This document shows positions 1 through 5,647 of a stretch of DNA of 14,005 nucleotides, in pieces. The translations under genes and the position numbers were made by a program. The first letter of the stretch is position 1. Each line of letters starts with the position of its first letter. The stretch is taken from positions 1 through 14,005 of the forward strand of contig JAEXZL010000126.1 in assembly GCA_023451395.1 (NCBI GenBank), written 5' to 3'. The notes beneath the pieces are model-generated. The model was given only the letters and a program-made list of their open reading frames with translations, had not been told where the DNA came from and made no database searches. The stretch is from Bacillota bacterium (GTDB lineage: Bacteria > Bacillota > Clostridia > Clostridiales > Clostridiaceae).

Positions 1-266
1 AGATTATTCCTGGGTCAGAACAGGGGGGAGTTTTTACCGGAGTCTTGGACTTTTCCCCAGAAAGCATAAGAAAAAGAATAGCTGTAGGTTATGAGGATAC
101 CATGAATCTTGTAGCTCCCCTTCTTGAAATAGGAAGGCTTCAGGCTAAAAGAGCCCCACTAGAGGCTGTTGCTGGAGCAGGTAAAAAGCTTGTATCTAAA
201 AGCAAGAGCATAGGAGAAAGTATAACAGCCTTGTATAATAAAAAAAATCATAATAAGCCTTTGTAA
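1..266 (+). CDS. C-terminal fragment, possibly patatin-like phospholipase
   Basis: The frame is open from the first bases (codons from position 3), so this is the 3' end of a gene that begins outside the window. The ATG-like and TTG codons near 45 are internal. The visible 87 residues start IIPGSEQGGVFTG and continue with a segment resembling DFS(P)ESI....GYEDTM. That pattern, an aspartate-phenylalanine turn followed by a helix ending in a Gly-Tyr-x-Asp/Glu step, resembles the C-terminal part of bacterial patatin-like (NTE/RssA) phospholipases, but the catalytic GxSxG and DGG motifs would lie upstream and cannot be checked. The last 30 residues are lysine/serine rich (AGAGKKLVSKSKS) and look like a basic tail. 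The gene ends in TAA and is followed by a hairpin terminator. The family assignment is tentative; the presence of a real coding end is more secure. Confidence 0.45.
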   Translation, partial: IIPGSEQGGVFTGVLDFSPESIRKRIAVGYEDTMNLVAPLLEIGRLQAKRAPLEAVAGAGKKLVSKSKSIGESITALYNKKNHNKPL

Positions 267-317
267 AAGGTGTTTATAAGCTCCATAAAAAGAAAACAAT
301 AGAGAAAAAGTAAAAAG

Positions 318-367
318 AAAAGCTTCTATAAATACTGTTCTAAGTAGTTTGTAGAAGCTTTTACTTT
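318..367. terminator. Bidirectional hairpin terminator
   Basis: A 15-bp stem (318-332 with 348-362, one G-U pair) starts AAAAGCTTCTA and encloses a 15-nt loop. It has A-rich sequence on its left and T-rich sequence on its right, so it could stop transcription from both sides. It lies between the plus-strand gene ending at 266 and the minus-strand gene ending at 439. Confidence 0.7.
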
Positions 368-438
368 TATATTCATCATAATATAAATTAAGTTTATATG
401 CCGAATTTATATGCTTTAAAGGATTGATGACAGAAGCT

Positions 439-987
439 TTAGTGCTCTGGTGGAGGGACAAAGAGCAGATTATCTAGAGGAATGAAAGTAAAATACATAA
501 ACAAAATAGCAATGATAACAAATAGAAAGGCACTAATTAGATTCAAAAGCTTATATTCTCTAGTTGACCTTATTATTCTATAAGATAGAAGATGCCCTAT
601 AAGTGCCGAAAGAATAAAGACTATTATATCTGCAATGAGTATAGAATCCCTGGTAAAATAGGTATAGCTATAAAAAGCAACTATTATGAGAATTGCCATA
701 GTTAAGTATGCTGTAAGTTTGCCGAAAAAAAGATTCTGTACGCTTTTATTGAGATAATAATGTTCTATAAGAGCAAAAATAAGAATTGGGAAAAAAGCAA
801 TCTTTAAATGCTCCCAGGTGCTTTCATTTACTGCAGAAAAGAGTGCTACAATATTGCTTTTCCCAGAGAGCTCATAGGTAAAGTGCAGTGCAGAGCCTAC
901 AATTACCGTAAAAATAAAAGCTACAACCTCTAGGGAGAATAGATGATCTCTTCTAATAATTAATCTCACATCCTTATTTTTCTTCAC
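439..987 (-). CDS. DUF6512-like integral membrane protein
   Basis: A 182-residue hydrophobic protein with about five predicted membrane segments (roughly residues 18-38, 62-77, 88-110, 114-135 and 148-172). The loop after the first segment has the sequence HFTYELSG, followed by an NESTWEHLK motif at about residues 54-62. Asn-Glu-Ser-x-Trp-Glu-His-Leu-Lys is the recognisable signature of the DUF6512 membrane proteins common in Clostridia; their function is unknown. The start is GTG at 985-987, fixed by an in-frame stop a few codons upstream (991-993). No good Shine-Dalgarno sequence precedes it, so an internal start such as the GTG at codon 7 is possible. The protein ends in a short polar tail (PPPEH). 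It stands alone, convergent with the gene before it. Confidence 0.75.
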   Translation of the reverse strand: MKKNKDVRLIIRRDHLFSLEVVAFIFTVIVGSALHFTYELSGKSNIVALFSAVNESTWEHLKIAFFPILIFALIEHYYLNKSVQNLFFGKLTAYLTMAILIIVAFYSYTYFTRDSILIADIIVFILSALIGHLLSYRIIRSTREYKLLNLISAFLFVIIAILFMYFTFIPLDNLLFVPPPEH

Positions 988-1074
988 TTTTTATTATATT
1001 AGTGAGAATTTATCTTTAGAAGTTAAGGATTAAAATAGTATAAAAGCTAAATATTAAATATTATAAAAAGTATA

Positions 1075-1103
1075 TTGACAGTGAAAATCAAGCCGAGTAT
1101 AAT
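1075..1103 (+). promoter_or_regulatory. Consensus sigma-A promoter of the tRNA gene
   Basis: A perfect TTGACA (1075-1080), a 17-nt spacer and a perfect TATAAT (1098-1103). Transcription would start near 1110, about 26 nt before the mature tRNA. A fully consensus vegetative promoter is usual for stable RNA genes in Firmicutes. Confidence 0.9.
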
Positions 1104-1135
1104 AACTTATGCAGTAGTATTTATATAAGAGCTAT

Positions 1136-1212
1136 GGATCTTTAGCTCAGTTGGTTAGAGCAACCGGCTCATAACCGGTAGGTCCGGGGTTCGAGTCCCT
1201 GAAGGTCCACCA
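1136..1212 (+). tRNA. tRNA with CAU anticodon (elongator Met or Ile2)
   Basis: A complete 77-nt tRNA with encoded CCA (1210-1212). The acceptor stem pairs GGATCTT with AAGGTCC (one G-U). The D arm is TAGCTCAGTTGGTTAGAGCA. The anticodon stem is ACCGG/CCGGT around the loop CTCATAA with CAT at 1170-1172. The T loop is GGTTCGAGTCC-like. It is not initiator tRNA: the first acceptor pair is G-C and the GGG/CCC anticodon stem signature is absent. A CAU anticodon also occurs in the isoleucine tRNA whose C34 is changed to lysidine by TilS, and the body of this gene resembles the Bacillus CAU tRNAs starting GGACCTTTAGC. Methionine versus isoleucine identity is therefore left open. The gene stands alone with its own promoter and terminator. 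Confidence 0.95.
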
Positions 1213-1213
1213 T

Positions 1214-1246
1214 AGTAAGCAGTCTTTTTAGACTGCTTACTTTTTT
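1214..1246 (+). terminator. Rho-independent terminator of the tRNA
   Basis: A perfect 11-bp stem, AGTAAGCAGTC (1214-1224) with GACTGCTTACT (1231-1241), a six-base loop and a run of T to 1246. It begins two bases after the tRNA CCA. The remaining stretch 1247-1344 before the next gene shows nothing recognisable. Confidence 0.95.
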
Positions 1247-1344
1247 CTTGAATGTAATTTTAAAGCTTTATTCTTAGATAACCTTTATAATAATATACAC
1301 AACTTACATTTAAGCATAGTATATATTAAGAAGGTGAAGAAAAC

Positions 1345-1815
1345 TCAATTTAACTCCATAAGCTTTTTTAGTTTTGAGGAATGTTCTTCATCTATAAGCT
1401 TATAATCCTCCTGAAAAAACATAGATTTTTTAGAAGTCTCATTAAGCCAAAGGGGATAAATTTCTCTAGTGCCATCTTGAAAGTTTAAAAAAATCTTGTA
1501 TTGTAATTTTTCTGTAGGAGGGGAAGAAGCTTTTGAGGAACCCTTATAAAGAATGGATAGTATTAGTTTTATATCCTCCTCCTCTCTAAAGTACCAATGG
1601 TTTAACAAAGAGGTTTCTTTATAGGGATTAAATTTATATATTTCTACAGCTTCAATATCCTCAAAGAGATGGGTTTTTATATCTGAAACGGTATTGATAT
1701 TTTGCACATTGTTTTTAGAGGACAAGCTAGAAGGAAGTATAGACAAGGCTACAGTAATTAAAAATAATAATACTATCAATGCCTTTTTATTTTTCTTTAA
1801 GGTATTTGAGTTCAT
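1345..1815 (-). CDS. Exported or membrane-anchored protein, unknown function
   Basis: A 156-residue protein I do not recognise. The N-terminus is basic (MNSNTLKKNKKA) and is followed by a hydrophobic stretch at residues 13-31 that serves as a signal peptide or single anchor; no lipobox cysteine is seen. The remaining part is soluble, mixed alpha/beta in appearance, with aromatic-rich segments such as LLNHWYFREEED and IYPLWLNETSKK. It should therefore sit outside the membrane. The ATG at 1813-1815 is preceded by AGGGGTGG about six bases upstream, a good ribosome binding site. It is transcribed divergently from the HNH gene. A weak promoter-like pair (TTCCAA, 17 nt, TACAAT on the minus strand) lies in the shared intergenic DNA. 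Confidence 0.7.
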   Translation of the reverse strand: MNSNTLKKNKKALIVLLFLITVALSILPSSLSSKNNVQNINTVSDIKTHLFEDIEAVEIYKFNPYKETSLLNHWYFREEEDIKLILSILYKGSSKASSPPTEKLQYKIFLNFQDGTREIYPLWLNETSKKSMFFQEDYKLIDEEHSSKLKKLMELN

Positions 1816-1860
1816 ATAACCACCCCTATACAGTTATTTACAAATTATGGTAATAAATCC

Positions 1861-1899
1861 ATTGTAATATAAATTTACAAATATTGGAATATAAATTTA
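1861..1899. repeat. 17-bp direct repeat with internal inverted repeat, possible operator
   Basis: The sequence ATTGKAATATAAATTTA occurs twice, at 1861-1877 and 1883-1899, 22 bp apart (about two helical turns). The first copy also forms an inverted repeat TTGTAA-7 nt-TTACAA (1862-1880). It lies between two divergent genes, so it could be a control site for one or both. In such AT-rich DNA chance similarity is possible. Confidence 0.4.
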
Positions 1900-1930
1900 T
1901 GGGTAATTGTCCCGATAGGAGTGAAGTTTA

Positions 1931-2233
1931 TTGGAAACAACAGAAGAGAAATCCTGTGAGCTTTGTAAAAGGACAGGAGTAAAAACCACAATACATCATC
2001 TAATTCCTAGAGAAGAGGGCGGAAGGGATATGGCAACAGCAGAACTCTGTATACCCTGCCACAAGCAAATACATGCCCTTTATACTAATAGAGAATTGGG
2101 TGTAAGGCTCAATACAATTGAGAAGCTTATAGCTGACGAAAAGATAAGCCGCTATCTTAAATGGCTAAGAAGACAAAATCCTAGTGAAACTATAATAATT
2201 AAAGAATCTAGAGAAAGAAGAATGAAAAAATAA
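1931..2233 (+). CDS. Small stand-alone HNH endonuclease
   Basis: A 100-residue protein with the full set of HNH residues: a CELC zinc knuckle (C9, C12), the HHLIPR core (H22-H23), a second knuckle CIPC (C40, C43) and HKQIH (H44, H48). These match the zinc-bound His-Asn-His nuclease fold, close to the small YisB-like HNH proteins of Bacilli and Clostridia. Such proteins cut or nick DNA; the physiological substrate here is unknown. The C-terminal part is basic and probably helical (SRYLKWLRRQ ... KESRERRMKK). The start is TTG at 1931, supported by AGGAGTG at 1917-1923 with proper spacing and no closer ATG. There is no partner gene for a restriction system and no phage context, so it appears to be a housekeeping-type orphan. 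Confidence 0.85.
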   Translation: METTEEKSCELCKRTGVKTTIHHLIPREEGGRDMATAELCIPCHKQIHALYTNRELGVRLNTIEKLIADEKISRYLKWLRRQNPSETIIIKESRERRMKK

Positions 2234-2276
2234 AAAGATCATTGCATTTTAAGCTTTAATGCAGTGATCTTTTTTT
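2234..2276. terminator. Bidirectional terminator between HNH gene and coiled-coil gene
   Basis: A 15-bp stem, AAAGATCATTGCATT (2234-2248) with AATGCAGTGATCTTT (2258-2272, one G-U), a nine-base loop and T7. The left flank is A-rich, giving a T-run on the other strand, so it can serve both convergent genes. Confidence 0.9.
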
Positions 2277-2295
2277 GACCTAAAAAATTTATATT

Positions 2296-2916
2296 TTATC
2301 CTATTATTTTTTTAACCTCAGTTAGCTCATTGTGAATTTCATTAAGCTTTTCCAGCCTCTTCTTTTCCATTTCATTAATTTCCTGAAGCTCCCTCATTAG
2401 GGTATCAAAATCCTTTTCTTCATCTTTCCTGGCTTTGTGATTTTTGATTTTTTCCAGTCTTTCCTTATCTACCTCTTGCTGAATAGAGGATATTTTATTT
2501 AAATGCTCCTTTATTTTTGAGTATTGTTCCTCTGAGAGTTTTTTCCCCTGAGTGGCAAGGTTGTCAAGCTTTTGCTTTATTTCTTTTCTGAAATTTCCTA
2601 CCTCTTGCTGTTTAGCTCTAGTAATCTCCTTGCTTTTTTTAACTTCATTAAGCAGATCATCCTTCTTTTTCTTTTGCTCTTCCGTGAGCTTTATTCCTTC
2701 ATCCTTATCTCCTACTCTATCCTTTTCAGAGCCTCTATCTTTCTCTGATTCCTTATTTTTCTCTTCTGTTTTACTATTTGGATTTACCTTTTCAAGGCTT
2801 GGATTTATGCTTATAACATCCTGATGCTTACAGTCCTCTGGCATAGCAAGGGCTGGCATTAAGCTTCCTAAAGATAAGGTAGCTGCTATAGTAAGAGTTA
2901 ATATTGTTTTTTTCAT
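2296..2916 (-). CDS. Secreted charged coiled-coil protein
   Basis: A 206-residue protein with a classic signal peptide: a basic start (MKK), a hydrophobic core and an ALA cleavage site after residue 24. The mature part begins with a short segment containing one cysteine (PEDCKHQ). It continues with a highly charged low-complexity linker at about residues 48-75, in which SEKDR is repeated (SEKDRGSEKDRVGDKD). From residue 76 to the end it is almost entirely helix-forming with heptad-like spacing of Leu/Ile (LTEEQKKKKDDLL, LSEEQYSKIKEHLNKI), so a long coiled coil is expected. No enzymatic motif is present. The two LxEEQ segments may be degenerate copies of one unit. The ATG has an ideal AGGAGG eight bases upstream. 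It probably acts at the cell surface or in the wall; the function is unknown. Confidence 0.8.
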   Translation of the reverse strand: MKKTILTLTIAATLSLGSLMPALAMPEDCKHQDVISINPSLEKVNPNSKTEEKNKESEKDRGSEKDRVGDKDEGIKLTEEQKKKKDDLLNEVKKSKEITRAKQQEVGNFRKEIKQKLDNLATQGKKLSEEQYSKIKEHLNKISSIQQEVDKERLEKIKNHKARKDEEKDFDTLMRELQEINEMEKKRLEKLNEIHNELTEVKKIIG

Positions 2917-3123
2917 GGGATATCCTCCTAATCTTAAGTGTTTTTTTATTAATATAAAACACTAAAATGTCTTAAAAAGCAGAGACAAATTATTTAACAT
3001 TTTTATATTTTGTAATAGAGGGGGATTATATTCATTTTTATAACAATTATTTTCCTATAACAAACTAAGTGCGTAATTCTTGAAAAATCTCCATTTTTCT
3101 TACTTTTGCTTTAAATTATAGAC
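2917..3123. other. AT-rich divergent intergenic region
   Basis: This stretch lies between the coiled-coil gene (minus) and the hsp18 promoter (plus). It contains the AGGAGG site of the coiled-coil gene and a short stem (AGTGTTTT/AAAACACT near 2937-2964) in its leader. A TATAAT-like box on the minus strand (3025-3030) has no convincing -35 partner. I see no gene in it. Confidence 0.5.
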
Positions 3124-3140
3124 TTTGACTAACTTTGACC
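3124..3140. promoter_or_regulatory. CtsR-type heat-shock operator
   Basis: A heptamer tandem repeat: TTTGACT (3124-3130), three bases, TTTGACC (3134-3140). Read on the other strand it is GGTCAAA-NNN-AGTCAAA, matching the known CtsR operator RGTCAAANANRGTCAAA except at the central spacer base. CtsR represses clp and related heat-shock genes in low-GC Gram-positives. The site covers the -35 box and part of the spacer of the hsp18 promoter, a position suited to repression. Confidence 0.85.
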
Positions 3141-3153
3141 TTCGTTGTACAAT
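3125..3153 (+). promoter_or_regulatory. hsp18 sigma-A promoter
   Basis: TTGACT (3125-3130), a 17-nt spacer and TACAAT (3148-3153). The start of transcription would be near 3160, giving an AT-rich leader of about 80 nt. The promoter is overlapped by the CtsR-type operator. Confidence 0.8.
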
Positions 3154-3240
3154 AATAACTGTAGAAAGACATAACACCTAAACTAAAGATAAAAGCATAA
3201 TGCATAAAAAATAAAAAATAAAATTAAGGAGGTATTGCAT

Positions 3241-3687
3241 ATGTTTGAAATGGTTCCTTGGAGAAAAAATAATAATACAATTCAGAGAAGAGGTGATCTC
3301 TTTGAAGATATGTTCAAAGGCTTCTTTAACGATGACTTTTTAATGCCTTTTGGTTCCCTTGGAGGTAAGCTTTCAGTGGATTTAAAGGAAACAGAGAATG
3401 AATATATAGTGGAGGCAGATCTACCAGGAATAGATAAGAAAGACATTAATATAAGCTATAATAACAGCTATTTAACTATAGCTGCTAAAAGGGAAGCTGT
3501 AACAGAAGACAAGCAGGATAACTATCTGAGACAGGAAAGAAGCTATGGAGAATTTAGAAGATGCTTCTATATAGACAACATCGATGACCAGAATATCCAG
3601 GCTAACTTTGACAACGGAGTATTAAAAATTACACTTCCAAAGGTAGCAAAGGAAAAAGAGACCGGCAGACAAATAGACATAAATTAG
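3241..3687 (+). CDS. hsp18: Small heat-shock protein Hsp18 (Hsp20/alpha-crystallin family)
   Basis: A 148-residue ATP-independent holdase chaperone of the cytoplasm that binds unfolding proteins in large oligomers. The N-terminus (MFEMVPWRKNNN...RRGDLFEDMF) closely resembles clostridial Hsp18. The alpha-crystallin domain runs from about residue 42 to 138, with VDLKETENEYIVEADLPG, the YLTI strand, RSYGEFRRCF and the family motif GVLKITLPK. The C-terminal tail ends RQIDIN and contains the I-x-I motif that docks to neighbouring subunits. The start is the ATG at 3241 because AAGGAGG (3226-3232) lies eight bases before it; an in-frame TTG at 3235 is too close to that site. CtsR-type control is inferred from the operator. 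It is a single-gene unit ending at a terminator near 3773-3816, with a REP-like palindrome in between. Confidence 0.95.
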   Translation: MFEMVPWRKNNNTIQRRGDLFEDMFKGFFNDDFLMPFGSLGGKLSVDLKETENEYIVEADLPGIDKKDINISYNNSYLTIAAKREAVTEDKQDNYLRQERSYGEFRRCFYIDNIDDQNIQANFDNGVLKITLPKVAKEKETGRQIDIN

Positions 3688-3713
3688 ACAGATAGACATA
3701 GATTAAATAATTA

Positions 3714-3755
3714 GGTGCCTGTCACCGGTAGGTGACAGGCACCGGAGAAAAGAGA
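3714..3755. repeat. REP-like palindrome, copy 1
   Basis: A perfect 13-bp inverted repeat, GGTGCCTGTCACC (3714-3726) with GGTGACAGGCACC (3731-3743), and a four-base loop. It is followed by the tail GGAGAAAAGAGA. A second copy with the same tail lies near 5605-5647. Its GC-rich stem is unlike the surrounding DNA. It sits between the hsp18 stop codon and its terminator, and short dispersed palindromes of this kind often belong to REP families spread by IS200-like transposases. Confidence 0.85.
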
Positions 3756-3772
3756 TTTGATGTAATAGCCAT

Positions 3773-3816
3773 AAAAACACAGCTGCTTTACTTCCCCAAA
3801 GCAGCTGTGTTTTTTT
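3773..3816. terminator. Bidirectional terminator after hsp18
   Basis: A long stem with AAAAACACAGCTGCTTT (3773-3789) on the left and AAAGCAGCTGTG plus T-run (3798-3816) on the right, around an eight-base loop. The left A-run gives a T-run on the minus strand, so it can also end transcription of the minus-strand gene finishing at 3878. The open frame 3732-3956 runs through it and is not a gene. Confidence 0.9.
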
Positions 3817-3877
3817 ATGCAGTAATTGTGATGGATACAATACTTTTCAATTCTTATTTGATAAATATTGCATTTTA

Positions 3878-4357
3878 TTATAATAATATTTTTAAAACAA
3901 ATAAGCCTGCTTCCTTTTCTACCTTAAACCCAGTTTCTTTGTGCATATTTAAATAAGTGACACTTATTGCCATGGGATATTGGAAGGAAAAAGATGAGTA
4001 ATCCTTCCCGTTGACATAAGCAACAACTTTATTATTTTTTATAAATATCAATTGATATTCCTCATCCCTAAGAGAATTTGTGAAAAAGCTACTTTTTATG
4101 CCAGTTTGAAGCTCTATATCCTTTTTAGAACTATAAGGTCGGAAAAGGAAAGCATCATCCCACTGAAAATCAGTTAACTCTTGCATCTTTACAGTAGTAC
4201 TGCCAGATTTTAAAGCTTTCTCTAATTTGTTCACAAAGGATTTGGTGTTCTGTTGTACTTTAGAAGCTTCAGTTTTACTATAAGCTATTAATGATACTAT
4301 AAGAAGTATGCCTATAACTATAAGGAAAGTTATTTTAGTTCTATTATTAATTCTCAT
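3878..4357 (-). CDS. Membrane-anchored protein of unknown function
   Basis: A 159-residue protein with a basic N-terminus and a hydrophobic segment at residues 9-25, followed directly by a soluble, probably extracellular domain. There is no lipobox. The domain contains a coiled region (residues 30-52) and the segment LTDFQWDDAFLFRPYSSKKDI, which resembles a pattern I associate with small anchored or lipoprotein-like clostridial proteins (L-T-x-F-x-W-D-x-x-x-x-F-x-P-Y); I cannot give a family name. The ATG at 4355-4357 has AAGGAGGG eight bases upstream. It follows the VanZ-like gene in the same direction after 146 bp without an evident terminator, so cotranscription is possible but unproven. 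Confidence 0.75.
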   Translation of the reverse strand: MRINNRTKITFLIVIGILLIVSLIAYSKTEASKVQQNTKSFVNKLEKALKSGSTTVKMQELTDFQWDDAFLFRPYSSKKDIELQTGIKSSFFTNSLRDEEYQLIFIKNNKVVAYVNGKDYSSFSFQYPMAISVTYLNMHKETGFKVEKEAGLFVLKILL

Positions 4358-4503
4358 ATTTTGAGCCCTCCTTATTATAAATAAGACTTCAGGATTTTTT
4401 AATTTCTTAATTCAAAATAATTATAATGCTTAATTTTTATTTATTTTGGAGGATAGACTTTTTATAATTTCCCTTACTTTCACTAAGAATGATACATAAT
4501 TCT

Positions 4504-5007
4504 CTAATCTATATTTATACTTTTCTTACTATTTACTTTGAATCTTAGCATATTTTTCATAAAAACAATATGAAAAAGTGAGAATCCCAGTAAAGAGCCC
4601 ACAACATTTAAAATTAAATCATCTACATCGCAGGCGCCTAAATAGAAGATTAATTGTGAAATTTCTATTGATAGGCTAAAAATTACAGATATAAACAATA
4701 TATTTTTAAACTTTGAGAACCTATCAGATAACAGGGGAAGAATAAATCCAAGAGGGCTAAATATTAAGGTGTTTCCTAATAAGTTCCTAGCAGCAATACT
4801 AATAGAGGTCTCTCCTTTAAGATAGGGAAGAATTGAAACAAAAGGAGTAATACTTACAGGTAAAGCATGGGTGTTTTTAATAGCTTCTCTCATAAACAAA
4901 GCATCCCCGTTTTTTAGCAATACTGCAAATATAATAAAAAGAATATATAAAATAAATATGACTAAAATGGCCATTTTAAAATATTTAGAAGTCATTAACT
5001 TATACAC
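4504..5007 (-). CDS. VanZ-like family membrane protein
   Basis: A 167-residue protein with four to five membrane segments (about 12-33, 55-65, 78-95, 103-122 and 132-150). The family signature is clear: RNLLGNTLIFSPLGFILPLL, then a helix with SIEISQLIF, and CDVDDLILNVVGSLLGF. The conserved polar residues (N, E, Q, D-D-x-x-x-N in or next to membrane segments) are those of the VanZ-like fold. The first member was found with the vancomycin/teicoplanin resistance cluster, but most homologues are single genes of unknown role, so no resistance function is implied. The start is GTG at 5005-5007, supported by AAGGAG nine bases upstream; the ATG four codons later is an alternative. Confidence 0.9.
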   Translation of the reverse strand: MYKLMTSKYFKMAILVIFILYILFIIFAVLLKNGDALFMREAIKNTHALPVSITPFVSILPYLKGETSISIAARNLLGNTLIFSPLGFILPLLSDRFSKFKNILFISVIFSLSIEISQLIFYLGACDVDDLILNVVGSLLGFSLFHIVFMKNMLRFKVNSKKSINID

Positions 5008-5079
5008 TTATGAACACTCCTTTTTAATAAGTTATTAGCTCAATTTTCTTTTAAGAATACTTTTAAATTCTATAAATTA

Positions 5080-5108
5080 ATTATATACTTTATAGCTTTT
5101 TGTGTAAA
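5080..5108 (-). promoter_or_regulatory. Sigma-A promoter of the VanZ-like gene
   Basis: On the minus strand TTTACA (5103-5108), a 17-nt spacer and TATAAT (5080-5085). This gives a leader of roughly 65 nt before the GTG start. Five of six and six of six bases match consensus. Confidence 0.7.
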
Positions 5109-5213
5109 TTATTGGAAACTATATTAATCAGGGTTTAATGCCTTATTTAGCACAAAATTATTCAGTGATACATTCAATGTCCTTTTAACCAGCAAGTAAG
5201 TGAATTTAATAAG

Positions 5214-5318
5214 TTTGGAGGCCTTAGTATATTAGGGAAGGAATTTAGTATAAAGATGGGACAATTTAATATAAATGTGAGGGAATTTAGTATGTATGTG
5301 AGGGAATTTAGTATATAG
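5214..5318. repeat. 21-bp imperfect tandem repeat array
   Basis: Four clear units of exactly 21 bp lie head to tail at 5235-5255, 5256-5276, 5277-5297 and 5298-5318, with consensus near RTGRGGGAATTTAGTATRWAK. A degenerate fifth unit is at 5214-5234. The last two units are almost identical (GTGAGGGAATTTAGTAT). In one frame the array reads as heptapeptides (GKEFSIK, MGQFNIN, VREFSMY, VREFSI) ending at TAG 5316-5318. No ribosome binding site precedes it. It ends 34 bp before the DUF1659 start codon, so it may be a minisatellite, a set of regulator sites on one helix face, or the remnant of a repeat peptide. The rest of the gap 5109-5213 shows nothing recognisable. Confidence 0.9.
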
Positions 5319-5352
5319 GTGTATATCTACTTAGTGAAGGGAGTTGATAAAT

Positions 5353-5574
5353 ATGGCAGTAAATAAAACATTAACAGGTAAAGCCATGATTATTAAGTGC
5401 AAGGTAGGTGTAGACAAGGATGGGAAGGATATCTTTAGAAGTCAGAGGTTTTCTAAGATAAAGTCAGATGCCACTGATGAAGCACTATTTGCTGTGGGAG
5501 ATGCCTTGGCAGTAATGGTTGATGCTATGAGCTATGAGATACTAAATGAAGAGGATTATCAGCTTATAGGTTAA
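5353..5574 (+). CDS. DUF1659 family small protein
   Basis: A 73-residue protein, MAVNKTLTGK..., of the DUF1659 type: a short beta-rich start (AMIIKCKVGVDKDGKDIFRSQRFSKI), then a helical half with DATDEALFAVGDALAVMV and ending YEILNEEDYQLIG. No enzymatic motif is seen. In Bacilli and Clostridia such genes commonly precede a DUF2922 gene, as here, and both are of unknown function. The start is ATG 5353, with AAGGGAG (5337-5343) nine bases upstream; the in-frame TTG at 5344 directly abuts this site and is unlikely. The 21-bp repeat array lies immediately upstream, and a REP-like palindrome separates it from its partner. Confidence 0.85.
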   Translation: MAVNKTLTGKAMIIKCKVGVDKDGKDIFRSQRFSKIKSDATDEALFAVGDALAVMVDAMSYEILNEEDYQLIG

Positions 5575-5604
5575 TTTTTTTACCGGTTTTAGTATTCAAT
5601 ATTA

Positions 5605-5647
5605 AGTGCATGTCACCTAGGAGGTGACAGGCACCAGAGAAAAGAGA
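5605..5647. repeat. REP-like palindrome, copy 2
   Basis: An inverted repeat GTGCATGTCACCT (5606-5618) with AGGTGACAGGCAC (5622-5634, one mismatch), followed by the tail AGAGAAAAGAGA shared with the copy at 3714. It lies between the DUF1659 and DUF2922 genes, and its tail runs directly into the AAGGAGGAAGG ribosome binding site of the second gene. The left arm has drifted from copy 1 while the right arm is unchanged. Confidence 0.85.

Noticed and set aside
159..461. Minus-strand open frame of 100 codons
   Set aside because: It overlaps the end of the plus-strand gene, the terminator hairpin and the end of the DUF6512-like gene, and its start lacks a ribosome binding site.
1931..2233. Restriction, homing or phage-packaging nuclease
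   Set aside because: No methylase, intron, intein or terminase neighbour; the small size fits a stand-alone HNH protein.
2552..2824. Ser/Phe-rich plus-strand open frame
   Set aside because: It is the antisense of the Lys/Glu-rich coiled-coil gene, and its composition is what reading that strand gives.
3732..3956. Plus-strand open frame of 74 codons starting in the REP-like element
   Set aside because: It starts within the palindrome, runs through the hsp18 terminator and into the end of the minus-strand gene; no ribosome binding site.
4504..5007. Glycopeptide resistance locus because of the VanZ-like gene
   Set aside because: No vanH, vanA, vanX or vanRS-like genes are present; VanZ-like proteins are common as single genes in Clostridia.
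5256..5318. Twenty-codon peptide MGQFNINVREF... within the 21-bp array
   Set aside because: No Shine-Dalgarno sequence precedes its ATG; kept as a repeat with a noted reading frame, not as a gene.
5214..5318. CRISPR array
   Set aside because: The units are contiguous 21-bp tandem copies with no unique spacers, and no cas genes are near.
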